This document shows positions 33,157-40,864 of a stretch of 44,052 bases of DNA, piece after piece. The position numbers were made by a program, and so were the translations under genes. The stretch is from CAYJGN01 sp964369635 (lineage in GTDB: Bacteria; Bacillota; Clostridia; Oscillospirales; Ruminococcaceae): positions 1 to 44,052 of the forward strand of contig CAYJGN010000014.1 of the NCBI GenBank assembly GCA_964369635.1, given 5' to 3'. Position 1 is the first letter of the stretch; each line of letters begins with the position of its first letter. The notes below the pieces were generated by a model. The model had not been told where the DNA came from, did no database searches, and saw only the letters and a list, made by a program, of their open reading frames with translations.

Positions 33157-34668
33157 ATGCTATTTAACTCGATTTCATACCTATGGTTTCTACCGCTGGT
33201 TTTTGCCGGTTATTTTCTGTTGCCAAAAAAACTAAAAAATCCGCTTCTGCTTGTTGCCAGCTATTATTTTTATATGTCTTGGCTGCCGCAGTATGCCGTT
33301 TTGATATTCTTCTCAACTATCTCAACCTATCTTTCAGCTTATTTTATCGAAAAAAGCGACACCGAAAAGATGCGAAAGATATCGCTTGGTGTTAATATCG
33401 GCCTTAACTTAGCGATACTATTTATCTTTAAGTATTTCAACTTCTTTATAGGTTCAATCAGCGCATTTTTTGGAGTTATCGGCATAACCCTCCCTGAAAT
33501 AACCTCATCTCTTCTTCTGCCAGTCGGTATCTCTTTCTATACCTTCCAAGCACTCGGCTATTCTATTGATGTTTATCGAGGGAAAATAGCGCATGAGCGA
33601 AATTTTTTCACCTATGCCCTCTTCGTTTCATTCTTTCCGCAACTTGTTGCTGGACCTATCGAGCGAAGCACAAATCTTTTGCCGCAGTTTCATGAAGAGC
33701 ATAAATTCTCATATCCCGATGCGGTTATGGGGGCGCGTGAGATTTTGTTTGGAATGTTTAAAAAGGTGGCTATCGCAGATACTATTGCCATTTATGCAAA
33801 CAACATTTACGATACAAATAACCTTCGAGGATATGAGGGTCTACCGCTTATCTTAGCAACACTTCTCTTTGCAGTGCAGATATACTGCGACTTCTCAGGG
33901 TACTCGGATATCGCAAGAGGTTCTGCAAGACTTCTTGGTTTTCGCCTTATGGAAAACTTTAAAGCACCATATTTCAGCACCTCAATTTCAAAATTCTGGG
34001 ATAACTGGCATATCTCGCTATCGAGCTGGTTTCGGGACTATCTCTATATCCCGCTCGGCGGAAACAGAAAGGGCGAGCGTCGCCGAATAATAAATATATT
34101 TATCGTCTTTGTCGTGAGTGGTCTTTGGCACGGTGCCGCTTTCACCTTTATCATCTGGGGACTTATCCATGCAACACTTCGAGTTTGTGAAGAGCTTATT
34201 CATCTAAAGTTTGGGAAACCAAAAGAGCGAGCTGGTCTGCTTGGCGGTGCTATTAATATCGGCAAATGGGCGGTTACAATGCTTTTCGTCGTCTTTGCTT
34301 GGATATTCTTTAGGGCCGTTTCTATCTCCGATGCTTTTTATGTTATCGGAAACCTCTTCTCTTCATTTGATTTAGGGGCGTTGAAAAATACTATTGTCGA
34401 TGCAATGTACCCTATGGCGGGAGTTTTCGCGGTGCAGTTTGGATATATATTTATTGGCGTTGTCGGGATATCTGTCTCGGTGCTTTTTGCAGCAGAGTTC
34501 ATCTCCCTTCGCCGCGTTCGTGGAAACATCGCCCCACTATTTGATGCAATACCAAAATGGGCGCGATATACCTGCTATTATATTATGGCGATACTCGTTA
34601 TCGCTTGTTACCTTATCCAGTATGGCGGATTTGGAATGATTGGCGAGTTTATCTATTTTGATTTTTGA
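33157..34668 (+). CDS. MBOAT family O-acyltransferase (AlgI/DltB/PatA-like)
   Basis: A 503-residue polytopic membrane protein with about eleven helices. MBOAT signatures are FNSISYLWFLPLVFAGYF, VGISFYTFQALGYSIDVYRG, VAGPIERSTNLLPQF, CDFSGYSDIARG, FWDNWHISLSSWFRDYLYIPLGG and the catalytic-His segment VSGLWHGAAFTFIIWG. The family moves an acetyl group across the membrane to a surface polymer. With the SGNH neighbour it forms a complete O-acetylation module. The true substrate (wall polysaccharide, teichoic acid or capsule) is not evident, as no glycosyltransferase is nearby. D-alanylation of teichoic acids would need dltA and dltC, which are absent. Confidence 0.92.
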   Translation: MLFNSISYLWFLPLVFAGYFLLPKKLKNPLLLVASYYFYMSWLPQYAVLIFFSTISTYLSAYFIEKSDTEKMRKISLGVNIGLNLAILFIFKYFNFFIGSISAFFGVIGITLPEITSSLLLPVGISFYTFQALGYSIDVYRGKIAHERNFFTYALFVSFFPQLVAGPIERSTNLLPQFHEEHKFSYPDAVMGAREILFGMFKKVAIADTIAIYANNIYDTNNLRGYEGLPLILATLLFAVQIYCDFSGYSDIARGSARLLGFRLMENFKAPYFSTSISKFWDNWHISLSSWFRDYLYIPLGGNRKGERRRIINIFIVFVVSGLWHGAAFTFIIWGLIHATLRVCEELIHLKFGKPKERAGLLGGAINIGKWAVTMLFVVFAWIFFRAVSISDAFYVIGNLFSSFDLGALKNTIVDAMYPMAGVFAVQFGYIFIGVVGISVSVLFAAEFISLRRVRGNIAPLFDAIPKWARYTCYYIMAILVIACYLIQYGGFGMIGEFIYFDF

Positions 34669-34674
34669 TATTTA

Positions 34675-34703
34675 TTGCATTAAACAACAAATGCCGCTAT
34701 AAT
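34675..34703 (+). promoter_or_regulatory. Sigma-A promoter of the lipoprotein gene
   Basis: TTGCAT (34675-34680), 17-bp spacer, TATAAT (34698-34703), starting 7 bp after the MBOAT stop codon. Confidence 0.7.
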
Positions 34704-34735
34704 AAAATTAAATAATATATTCGGAGGATAATTAT

Positions 34736-35926
34736 ATGAAAAAATTATCAACTCTTTTTCTCGCAATTATCTTATCTTTATCTTTAATCGGCTGTGGTGG
34801 TGATGCTTCATCATCAACACCATCATCATCTTCCTCGCCCGACCCGGTAAACGAGCTTACCCCAGAGAAAATAGTTGGCCTTTGGAGCGATAGCGAACTC
34901 GAACTCACCTATGAATTCTTTCTCGACTCCACCTTCAATACATATATAAGCGACATTGGAGGTACTACCGGCGAATACGAGCTTTTAGAAGATAGCATTA
35001 AGCTTATTTTTACCGAAGATAGTATCCAAATAGGACGTTTTGATTTTCATTCTGATATTTTCACGGTAGACGATTCTACCGGCAGTTTTCTCCGCGTGAC
35101 AGGGGACAACAGCGACACCAACGATAACTTAGGCTCTTTCTTTGGAGCTTGGTATTCTAAAGAGGACGGCGTTTCCTATACTTTCAATGCAGATGGTAGC
35201 TTTGTTAAAAACAGCTATGACGGCAGTATACTTGCAGGTATATATGATACTGGTGAGCGTGATATTTATATATATGGCGATGATGATAGCGTCTTTACTG
35301 GGTATATTTCAGAAGATAAAACCAGACTTGAAATTGGAAATCATATAGGTGTATTCACAAAGGAATTTTACGATATTAATACCCATACTCCGAAAGCGGA
35401 GTTTGATATTGAAGCTATTTTCGGCGATTGGAAATATCCCGACAATAGTCTTTATTACACATTTAATAGCGATATGACCCTTGTCTGCCACTATGGCTAT
35501 AACAGAAGTTACAACGGCCAATTATATTTTGACGGCAGCGAGATTACCTATATCGCCGATAATGGAAACCAAGGAGTTATAACATATTTCCCCGAAAGAG
35601 ACGAGATAAGATTTAACGGAGTGGTTGAAAGCTTCGTCAGAGGTACTGTTGTTTTTGAAGAAGTTGAAATTGATACAACCGAGCTCAACATCAATTATAT
35701 CGGTAACTGGAAAGAACCTTCAGATATTGGCGATGGATATCTTGTTATCTCAGATGACAGAACTTTCGAGCTATATACCGCAGAGCTCGGCGTAATTAGC
35801 GGCAGCTGCTATACTCACAATTATAAGTTGTATTTAAATAATGGGGATACGCAGTATACTGCAAGTTACGATACAATCGAGGCCAGCCTCAATGTTGATA
35901 ACGTTGGAAGATTCTTTAAAAGCTAA
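34736..35926 (+). CDS. Lipoprotein with four internal beta-type repeats
   Basis: The signal peptide ends in a lipobox (SLIGC, Cys at about 20), so the protein should be lipid-anchored on the outer face of the membrane. A Ser/Thr/Pro-rich tether (about 24-40) follows. Then come four repeats of about 75-85 residues, each opening with a W motif: IVGLWSDSE, FFGAWYSKE, IFGDWKYPD and YIGNWKEPS, followed by a YTF-DGSF-like strand and a G-Y/F hairpin. They resemble small lipocalin-like or DUF5640-type beta domains. No catalytic residues are seen and the function is unknown. It has its own promoter and GGAGG site. Confidence 0.75.
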   Translation: MKKLSTLFLAIILSLSLIGCGGDASSSTPSSSSSPDPVNELTPEKIVGLWSDSELELTYEFFLDSTFNTYISDIGGTTGEYELLEDSIKLIFTEDSIQIGRFDFHSDIFTVDDSTGSFLRVTGDNSDTNDNLGSFFGAWYSKEDGVSYTFNADGSFVKNSYDGSILAGIYDTGERDIYIYGDDDSVFTGYISEDKTRLEIGNHIGVFTKEFYDINTHTPKAEFDIEAIFGDWKYPDNSLYYTFNSDMTLVCHYGYNRSYNGQLYFDGSEITYIADNGNQGVITYFPERDEIRFNGVVESFVRGTVVFEEVEIDTTELNINYIGNWKEPSDIGDGYLVISDDRTFELYTAELGVISGSCYTHNYKLYLNNGDTQYTASYDTIEASLNVDNVGRFFKS

Positions 35927-35930
35927 ATCA

Positions 35931-36455
35931 ATGGAGCATTTAACCCGTAAAAACATCAGGCTCACTGAATATGATTATAGCCAAAATGGCAGCTATTTTA
36001 TCACGATTTGCAGCCATAATAAAGAGTGCATTTTTGGAACAATTTCAGATGAAACCATAAATTTATCGCCTTATGGTCAGATTGCATTTGACGAAATAAT
36101 AATTACAAATAAAAAGCGGGAAAGCGACAACATTGCTATTGAAAAATTTGTTATTATGCCAAATCATCTGCATATGATTATTTCTATTAATTCAAATTTT
36201 TCAAATGCTGAGAAGAGCAATCTTTTTTCAAAACCGATAAAAAATTCGATAGCCACGATAGTTGGCGGTTATAAACCAGCTGTTACCCGAAAAATTAATG
36301 AACTTGAATCAGAAAATTTAATCTTGCCGCCTAAAATATGGCAACCGCGATTTTATGAGCATGTTATTCGCAATGAAGAGTCGCACAAAGAAATTTGGCA
36401 GTATATTGAAAATAATATTATAAATTGGGAACAAGACAGGTTTTACATTTTGTAA
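35931..36455 (+). CDS. REP-associated tyrosine transposase (RAYT, IS200-like Y1)
   Basis: A 174-residue single-strand DNA nuclease-type transposase. RLTEYDYSQNGSYFITICSHNK is the RAYT opening, MPNHLHMIISI contains the HUH metal-binding His pair, and FYEHVIRNEESHKEIWQYIENN carries the C-terminal active-site region with the Tyr candidate. The ATG at 35931 is 4 bp past the lipoprotein stop, with no ribosome site, so it may be translated by coupling or poorly. A longer reading (35841) only runs back into the lipoprotein gene. Two REP palindromes in opposite orientation follow, the expected substrate. It looks intact. Confidence 0.88.
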   Translation: MEHLTRKNIRLTEYDYSQNGSYFITICSHNKECIFGTISDETINLSPYGQIAFDEIIITNKKRESDNIAIEKFVIMPNHLHMIISINSNFSNAEKSNLFSKPIKNSIATIVGGYKPAVTRKINELESENLILPPKIWQPRFYEHVIRNEESHKEIWQYIENNIINWEQDRFYIL

Positions 36456-36467
36456 GACCTGTCTTGT
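36431..36467 (+). terminator. Long hairpin across the RAYT stop codon
   Basis: ACAAGACAGGTTTTAC (36431-36446) pairs with GTAAGACCTGTCTTGT (36452-36467), one G-U wobble, loop ATTTT. The TAA stop lies in the loop/3' arm. Only TTAATTATTG follows, so it may be a moderate terminator or a structural end of the element. Confidence 0.6.
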
Positions 36468-36534
36468 TTAATTATTGTTTCTATCTTGCATCTTTTTTAA
36501 TTTCTCATTATTTTTATCTTTGCTTTTCTTGCTG

Positions 36535-36614
36535 TTTCGTAGGGTCACGGCTTGCCGTGACCAAAAAGGTTTATACGAATTTGGGCGGACATGGCAAGCC
36601 ATGTCCCTACGAAA
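36535..36614. repeat. Inverted pair of REP palindromes (BIME-like)
   Basis: Two near-perfect palindromes face each other: GGTCACGGC-TT-GCCGTGACC (36543-36562) and GGACATGGC-AA-GCCATGTCC (36587-36606). The pair is bounded by a 10-bp inverted repeat TTTCGTAGGG (36535-36544) and CCCTACGAAA (36605-36614). A GTAG tetranucleotide stands at the foot of each palindrome, on the strand expected for RAYT-recognised REPs. It lies 80 bp after the RAYT gene. No further copy was seen in the window. Confidence 0.8.
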
Positions 36615-36732
36615 AAACTGATATGTTTTTTTACTTTAAACAAAAATGCCCCTAAATCTAAACATATACTCATTCTGCGTTGTCTACATCTATGATATTT
36701 TATTGTAAAATATTGGTAGGTGGTGAATAGGT

Positions 36733-36951
36733 TTGAAAAAAGACCATTACAATATATATCTAAAAATAGGACTTAATATTTTGCACTGCCGTAAAGAGTG
36801 TGGGCTTACACAAAATCAACTGGCAGAGCTTACAGGTTATAGTCGAAATCATATCCAAAGAGTTGAGACAGCAAATACTATTCCAACAATCGCACTGCTC
36901 TTTGAAGTATGCAGAGTTTTAAATATTCCAATTAGCAAACTTTTGCCGTAA
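36733..36951 (+). CDS. Small XRE-family helix-turn-helix regulator
   Basis: A 72-residue Cro/CI-type DNA-binding protein. The five-helix fold is visible: LNILHCRKECGLTQNQLAELTG (helices 1-2), YSRNHIQRVETANTIP (recognition helix) and ALLFEVCRVLNIPISKLL. There is no sensing domain. The start is TTG 36733 behind GGTGGTG. It precedes a 62-residue gene by 14 bp. Such pairs can be toxin-antitoxin or phage-derived control units, but nothing identifies this one. Confidence 0.8.
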   Translation: MKKDHYNIYLKIGLNILHCRKECGLTQNQLAELTGYSRNHIQRVETANTIPTIALLFEVCRVLNIPISKLLP

Positions 36952-36965
36952 TATATGGTGAAACT

Positions 36966-37154
36966 ATGAAAATTATAAAACCCAAAGATACTTTGCCAGA
37001 TTACAAATCAAAATATCTTGAGGCGGCGAGGACAATTAAAATCGTGCGAGATATTTTATATTTAGACGAGGATATCTCTGCCGCGCGGTATCTACTGACC
37101 GATTGGATAAATCTTCACCATGATTTTTTATCGCAAACTAAAGAGAAAAAATAA
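36966..37154 (+). CDS. 62-residue protein of unknown function
   Basis: I do not recognise it. It begins MKIIKPKDTLPDYKSKYLEA, is helical and charged, contains IVRDILYLDEDISAARYLL and ends in a basic tail. There is no membrane segment or cysteine motif. GGTG precedes the ATG. Its position right after the XRE gene and a shared terminator immediately after the stop suggest a two-gene transcript. Confidence 0.5.
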   Translation: MKIIKPKDTLPDYKSKYLEAARTIKIVRDILYLDEDISAARYLLTDWINLHHDFLSQTKEKK

Positions 37155-37178
37155 AACTCCCTAAATTCAGGGAGTTTT
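37153..37178. terminator. Bidirectional terminator between the XRE pair and fba
   Basis: AAAACTCCCT (37153-37162) pairs with AGGGAGTTTT (37169-37178), loop AAATTC. It serves the plus-strand XRE pair and, 20 bp past its stop, the minus-strand fba. Confidence 0.9.
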
Positions 37179-37197
37179 ATCTATTTCAATAATTATC

Positions 37198-38061
37198 TTA
37201 TGCTTTGCCAACAGAGCCAAATAGCTCCATCTTCTCTTTAACACACTCTTTAATAGCGGTAACGCCTGGTGCTAAGATTTTTCTTGGGTCAAATCCTTTG
37301 CCCTCAAGATCTTTGCCTGCTTCGATATATTTGCGAACAGCCGCCGCAAATACAAGCTGACACTCGGTATTAACGTTTATCTTTGAAACGCCAAGCGAGA
37401 TAGCCTCTTTAACCATCGCATCAGGTATGCCTGTTCCACCGTGGAGAACGAGCGGCATAGAGCCTGTTGCATCTTGGATTTTTGCAAGAACATCAAAGTT
37501 TAGTCCCTGCCAGTTATCAGGATATTTACCGTGGATATTTCCGATTCCAGCAGCAAGCATTGTTACGCCAAGGTCTGCAATCATCTTGCACTCAGCAGGA
37601 TCTGCAACTTCACCAGCACCGACAACACCATCTTCCTCGCCGCCGATTGAACCAACTTCAGCCTCAACTGAAACATTTATTTTATTCGCTCTTGCGATGA
37701 TATCTTTAGTTTTCTCGATATTCTCATCTATTGAATAGTGCGAACCATCAAACATAACTGACGAGAAACCAGCATCCATGCATTTAATAGCATGCTCATA
37801 GCTTCCGTGGTCAAGATGAAGAGCAACTGGAACTGTTATGTTAAGTCCTTTAATAAGGCCATTAACCATACCGACTATCGTATCATAGCCACCCATATAT
37901 TTTCCAGCACCTTCTGAAACTCCAAGTATTACAGGTGAATTTTGCTCCTGAGCAGTTTGTAAAACAGCCATAGTCCACTCTAAGTTATTGATATTAAACT
38001 GACCAACCGCATATCCGCCAGCCCTCGCTTTAGTTAGCATCTCTTTTGTTGAAACAAGCAT
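37198..38061 (-). CDS. fba: Class II fructose-1,6-bisphosphate aldolase
   Basis: Cleaves fructose 1,6-bisphosphate to triose phosphates in glycolysis. It is the metal-dependent class II type: MLVSTKEMLTKARAGGYAVGQFN, VALHLDHGSYEHAIKC (catalytic Asp and zinc His), VEAEVGSIGG (zinc Glu), AAGIGNIHGKYP and LVLHGGTGIPDAMVKEAI (zinc His, phosphate loop) and KINVNTE. The 287-residue length is typical of the FbaA/Fba class IIB-like form of Firmicutes; related tagatose- or other aldolases are less likely for a lone housekeeping gene. AGGAGGATAAAT precedes the ATG. Confidence 0.95.
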   Translation of the reverse strand: MLVSTKEMLTKARAGGYAVGQFNINNLEWTMAVLQTAQEQNSPVILGVSEGAGKYMGGYDTIVGMVNGLIKGLNITVPVALHLDHGSYEHAIKCMDAGFSSVMFDGSHYSIDENIEKTKDIIARANKINVSVEAEVGSIGGEEDGVVGAGEVADPAECKMIADLGVTMLAAGIGNIHGKYPDNWQGLNFDVLAKIQDATGSMPLVLHGGTGIPDAMVKEAISLGVSKINVNTECQLVFAAAVRKYIEAGKDLEGKGFDPRKILAPGVTAIKECVKEKMELFGSVGKA

Positions 38062-38091
38062 ATTTATCCTCCTTAAAATTCCTTTTAGTTA

Positions 38092-38120
38092 ATTATATAA
38101 CAATAAGGAGCAAAAAACAA
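38092..38120 (-). promoter_or_regulatory. Sigma-A promoter of fba
   Basis: TTGTTT (38120-38115), 17-bp spacer, TATAAT (38097-38092) on the minus strand. Confidence 0.65.
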
Positions 38121-38230
38121 TATTATTTAATATTTATCTGCAAATATACGGTATATTTTTTAAAATATCAGTCGGATGAAACTGCAATATTTTCATTTCA
38201 ACTTTTCCTATATAACTTTTCAGCGAAAAA

Positions 38231-38262
38231 TAGTTGCAGAGCAGATAACATAGCTGCAACTA
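38231..38262 (-). terminator. Second terminator of the osmoprotectant transporter operon
   Basis: TAGTTGCAG (38231-38239) pairs with CTGCAACTA (38254-38262); the minus strand continues with TTTTTCGCTG. It stands just behind a stronger terminator, giving a tandem arrangement. Confidence 0.6.
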
Positions 38263-38296
38263 AAAAGCAGTTTGAGGATATTCTCAAACTGCTTTT
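38263..38296 (-). terminator. Terminator after the permease-binding protein gene
   Basis: A 14-bp perfect stem, AAAAGCAGTTTGAG (38263-38276) with CTCAAACTGCTTTT (38283-38296), loop GATATT. It lies 45 bp past the minus-strand stop at 38342. Confidence 0.88.
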
Positions 38297-38341
38297 ATTT
38301 TTTATCCCTGATAGTTTTCTTTATCGCAAAGCAAATAAATT

Positions 38342-40864
38342 CTACTCATCAATCGTAATGTATCCATTCTCAACTAAAAATTCTCTTGCAACGCTCTGCG
38401 GATCTTGCTCTAAAACATCAACTTTATAGTTAAGCTCTGCCATAATTTCTTCGGTTAGCTTGTTATCAAGCACCGATAGCACCTCACCAATCTCAGGATA
38501 CGCTGCTAAAACATCATCGCGAACTATCGGAACTGCATGGTATGGCAAGAAGAAGTTTAAGTCGTCCTCAAGCAATACAAGGTCATACTCATGGACGAGC
38601 GAGTCGGTGGTATATGCTATTATCGCATCAACATCTCCATTATGAATAGCTTGATAGCGAAGTCCACCCTCGGTTATAACAACCTCCTCAAACTCCCAAC
38701 CATAAGCTTCATTAAGCCCTACAAGTCCATCGTTTCTATTCGTAAACTCATTTGGCGAGCCGAGCTTTAATTCTCCTGAAACCGCCGCAAGGTCTGATAT
38801 CGTCTCAAGGTTATACTGCTCTGCCGTATCCGCTCGCACAGCCAAAGCATAGGTATTATTAAAGCCGAAATCTGCCAAAACGGTTAAGTCGTGCAGCTCA
38901 TCGTATTCTGAAACAACTATCCGCTCAATCTCCTCCGCGTCTCGTATGAGCTCTGTTTTCCCAAGAACTCCAGCGTACATTGAGCTTGTATACTCAACCA
39001 TAACCTGAACTTCGTTCTCTTTAAGTGCTGTGAAGCAGATCATCGTGCCACCCAAATTGAGTTTTCTATCAACTTCAAGATCGGTGTTAAACTCTATCAA
39101 ATCGGCAGCTAATGCACCAAGTAGTGTCTGTTCGGTATAGTTTTTGCTCGCAACGGTGATTACCGGTGGGATATCACTTGCATTCCCATCACTTTCGCCT
39201 GTAAGGTCGATATATCCATTTGTTGAAAGGAAATCTCTCGCAACTGCAAGCGGATCTTCTTCCAAAACATCAACTCGATAGTTAAGCTCTGCCATAATTT
39301 CTTCGGTTAGCTTGTTATCTAAAACAGATAAAGCTTCGCCAACTTGTGGGTATGCCGCTAAAACATCATCGCGAACTATCGGAACTGCATGGTATGGCAA
39401 GAAGAAGTTTAAGTCGTCCTCAAGCAATACAAGGTCATACTCATGGACGAGCGAGTCGGTGGTATATGCTATTATCGCATCAACATCTCCATTATGAATA
39501 GCTTGATAGCGAAGTCCACCCTCGGTTATAACAACCTCCTCAAACTCCCAACCATAAGCTTCATTAAGCCCTACAAGTCCATCGTTTCTATTCGTAAACT
39601 CATTTGGCGAGCCGAGCTTTAATTCTCCTGAAACCGCCGCAAGGTCTGATATCGTCTCAAGGTTATACTGCTCTGCCGTATCCGCTCGCACAGCCAAAGC
39701 ATAGGTATTATTAAAGCCGAAATCTGCCAAAACGGTTAAGTCGTGCAGCTCATCGTATTCTGAAACAACTATCCGCTCAATTTCCTCTGCGTCTCGTATG
39801 AGCTCTGTTTTCCCAAGAACTCCAGCATACATTGAGCTTGTATACTCAACCATAACTTGAACTTCGTTCGCTTTTAGAGCCTCAAAGCAGATTAGTGTAC
39901 CACCCATATTTAGCTTTCTATCAACTTCAAGCTCGGTGTTATACTCAATTAAATCAGCAGCCATTGCGCCAAGTAGCGTTTGTTCTGTATAGTTTTTGCT
40001 TGTAACGGTGATTACCGGTGGGATATTCGGGTCAACTACCAATCCGCCATTATCATCTTTCGCTCCGCCAAATGGAAGCTTTATATAGTCCCCAACTACT
40101 ACGAATAAAATAATAACCGACATAACCGCCGCAACGGTTGATAAAAATCTTCTTCGCTGACCTCTTAGCTTAACAAGCCCATCTTTGCTATCGGGAAGTG
40201 GTATACCAACGCGAAGCGATATAGGCACAACCGCTTTCTCGATTTTCGAGAATAAAAAGTCGATAAGTAGCGCTAATGCACATGCAGGAATAGCACCCGC
40301 CAAAATCATGTTGCTACTAACCATCTGAACGCCCGAATAAATTAGGTAACCAAGACCACCTGCACCGATATATGAAGCAAGCGTTAGAAGGCCTACTGCG
40401 GTAACAGCAGAGATGCGAACACCCGCCATTATAACAGGTAGCGCCATTGGAAACTGAACTCGGAAGAGAATCTGCAAATCGGTCATACCAATACCTTTAG
40501 CAGCTTCAATAGTCTCTTTGTTTATATTTAGAAGACCTGTTGAGGTATTCTTTATAATTGGCATTATCGCATATAGAACGACGGCAAATATAGCCGGTAC
40601 AAATCCAATTCCTAAAAATGGGATTAAAAATCCAAGGAGCGCTATACTCGGCACCGCTTGAACAAGGTTTGCAAACCCCATAACGGGTTTGTGCAGCTTT
40701 TTATATCTGCTTATCAAAATTCCAATAGGAACACCTATTAGAATAGCAATAGATACTGCAAATGTTGCAAGCTCAATATGTTCGATAAAAAGCTCAACTA
40801 TCTGCTCTTGTCTATCAGCTAAAAAAGCAAAAAAATCACTAATGCTTTTAAGTATCGAAGACAT
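38342..40864 (-). CDS. Osmoprotectant-type ABC permease fused to two tandem substrate-binding domains
   Basis: An 840-residue fusion. Residues 1-215 are a binding-protein-dependent permease with about five helices and the EAA loop EAAKGIGMTDLQILFRVQFP. A further membrane helix (about 237-257) leads to the outside. Two OpuAC/OpuCC-type binding domains follow (about 281-553 and 565-840), each opening with VITV-SKNYTEQTLLGA and containing VEYTSSMYAGVLG, TNRNDGLVGL and GLRYQAIHNGDVDAIIAY. Family substrates are betaine, choline or carnitine; single-domain fusions of this form also include the ergothioneine transporter EgtU. The ATG overlaps the ATPase stop as TAATG. The two domains share a 425-bp identical stretch (see repeat). 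Confidence 0.93.
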   Translation of the reverse strand: MSSILKSISDFFAFLADRQEQIVELFIEHIELATFAVSIAILIGVPIGILISRYKKLHKPVMGFANLVQAVPSIALLGFLIPFLGIGFVPAIFAVVLYAIMPIIKNTSTGLLNINKETIEAAKGIGMTDLQILFRVQFPMALPVIMAGVRISAVTAVGLLTLASYIGAGGLGYLIYSGVQMVSSNMILAGAIPACALALLIDFLFSKIEKAVVPISLRVGIPLPDSKDGLVKLRGQRRRFLSTVAAVMSVIILFVVVGDYIKLPFGGAKDDNGGLVVDPNIPPVITVTSKNYTEQTLLGAMAADLIEYNTELEVDRKLNMGGTLICFEALKANEVQVMVEYTSSMYAGVLGKTELIRDAEEIERIVVSEYDELHDLTVLADFGFNNTYALAVRADTAEQYNLETISDLAAVSGELKLGSPNEFTNRNDGLVGLNEAYGWEFEEVVITEGGLRYQAIHNGDVDAIIAYTTDSLVHEYDLVLLEDDLNFFLPYHAVPIVRDDVLAAYPQVGEALSVLDNKLTEEIMAELNYRVDVLEEDPLAVARDFLSTNGYIDLTGESDGNASDIPPVITVASKNYTEQTLLGALAADLIEFNTDLEVDRKLNLGGTMICFTALKENEVQVMVEYTSSMYAGVLGKTELIRDAEEIERIVVSEYDELHDLTVLADFGFNNTYALAVRADTAEQYNLETISDLAAVSGELKLGSPNEFTNRNDGLVGLNEAYGWEFEEVVITEGGLRYQAIHNGDVDAIIAYTTDSLVHEYDLVLLEDDLNFFLPYHAVPIVRDDVLAAYPEIGEVLSVLDNKLTEEIMAELNYKVDVLEQDPQSVAREFLVENGYITIDE
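38505..38929. repeat. Identical 425-bp tract in binding domain 2 (copy A)
   Basis: This stretch is identical, base for base as read by eye, to 39357-39781. The offset is 852 bp (284 codons), so the two copies lie at the same place in the two tandem binding domains. Sequence on both sides is clearly diverged. Confidence 0.9.
39357..39781. repeat. Identical 425-bp tract in binding domain 1 (copy B)
   Basis: Partner of 38505-38929. The pattern, an identical core within a diverged tandem duplication, points to recent gene conversion rather than a recent whole duplication. Confidence 0.9.

Noticed and set aside
32160..34668. dlt operon (D-alanylation of teichoic acid)
   Set aside because: dltA and dltC are absent next to the pair, and the SGNH protein is not clearly DltD.
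38460..39497. Two identical 61-residue plus-strand frames (38460-38645 and 39312-39497)
   Set aside because: They are antisense shadows of the duplicated binding domains; their identity follows from the 425-bp repeat, and neither has a ribosome site.
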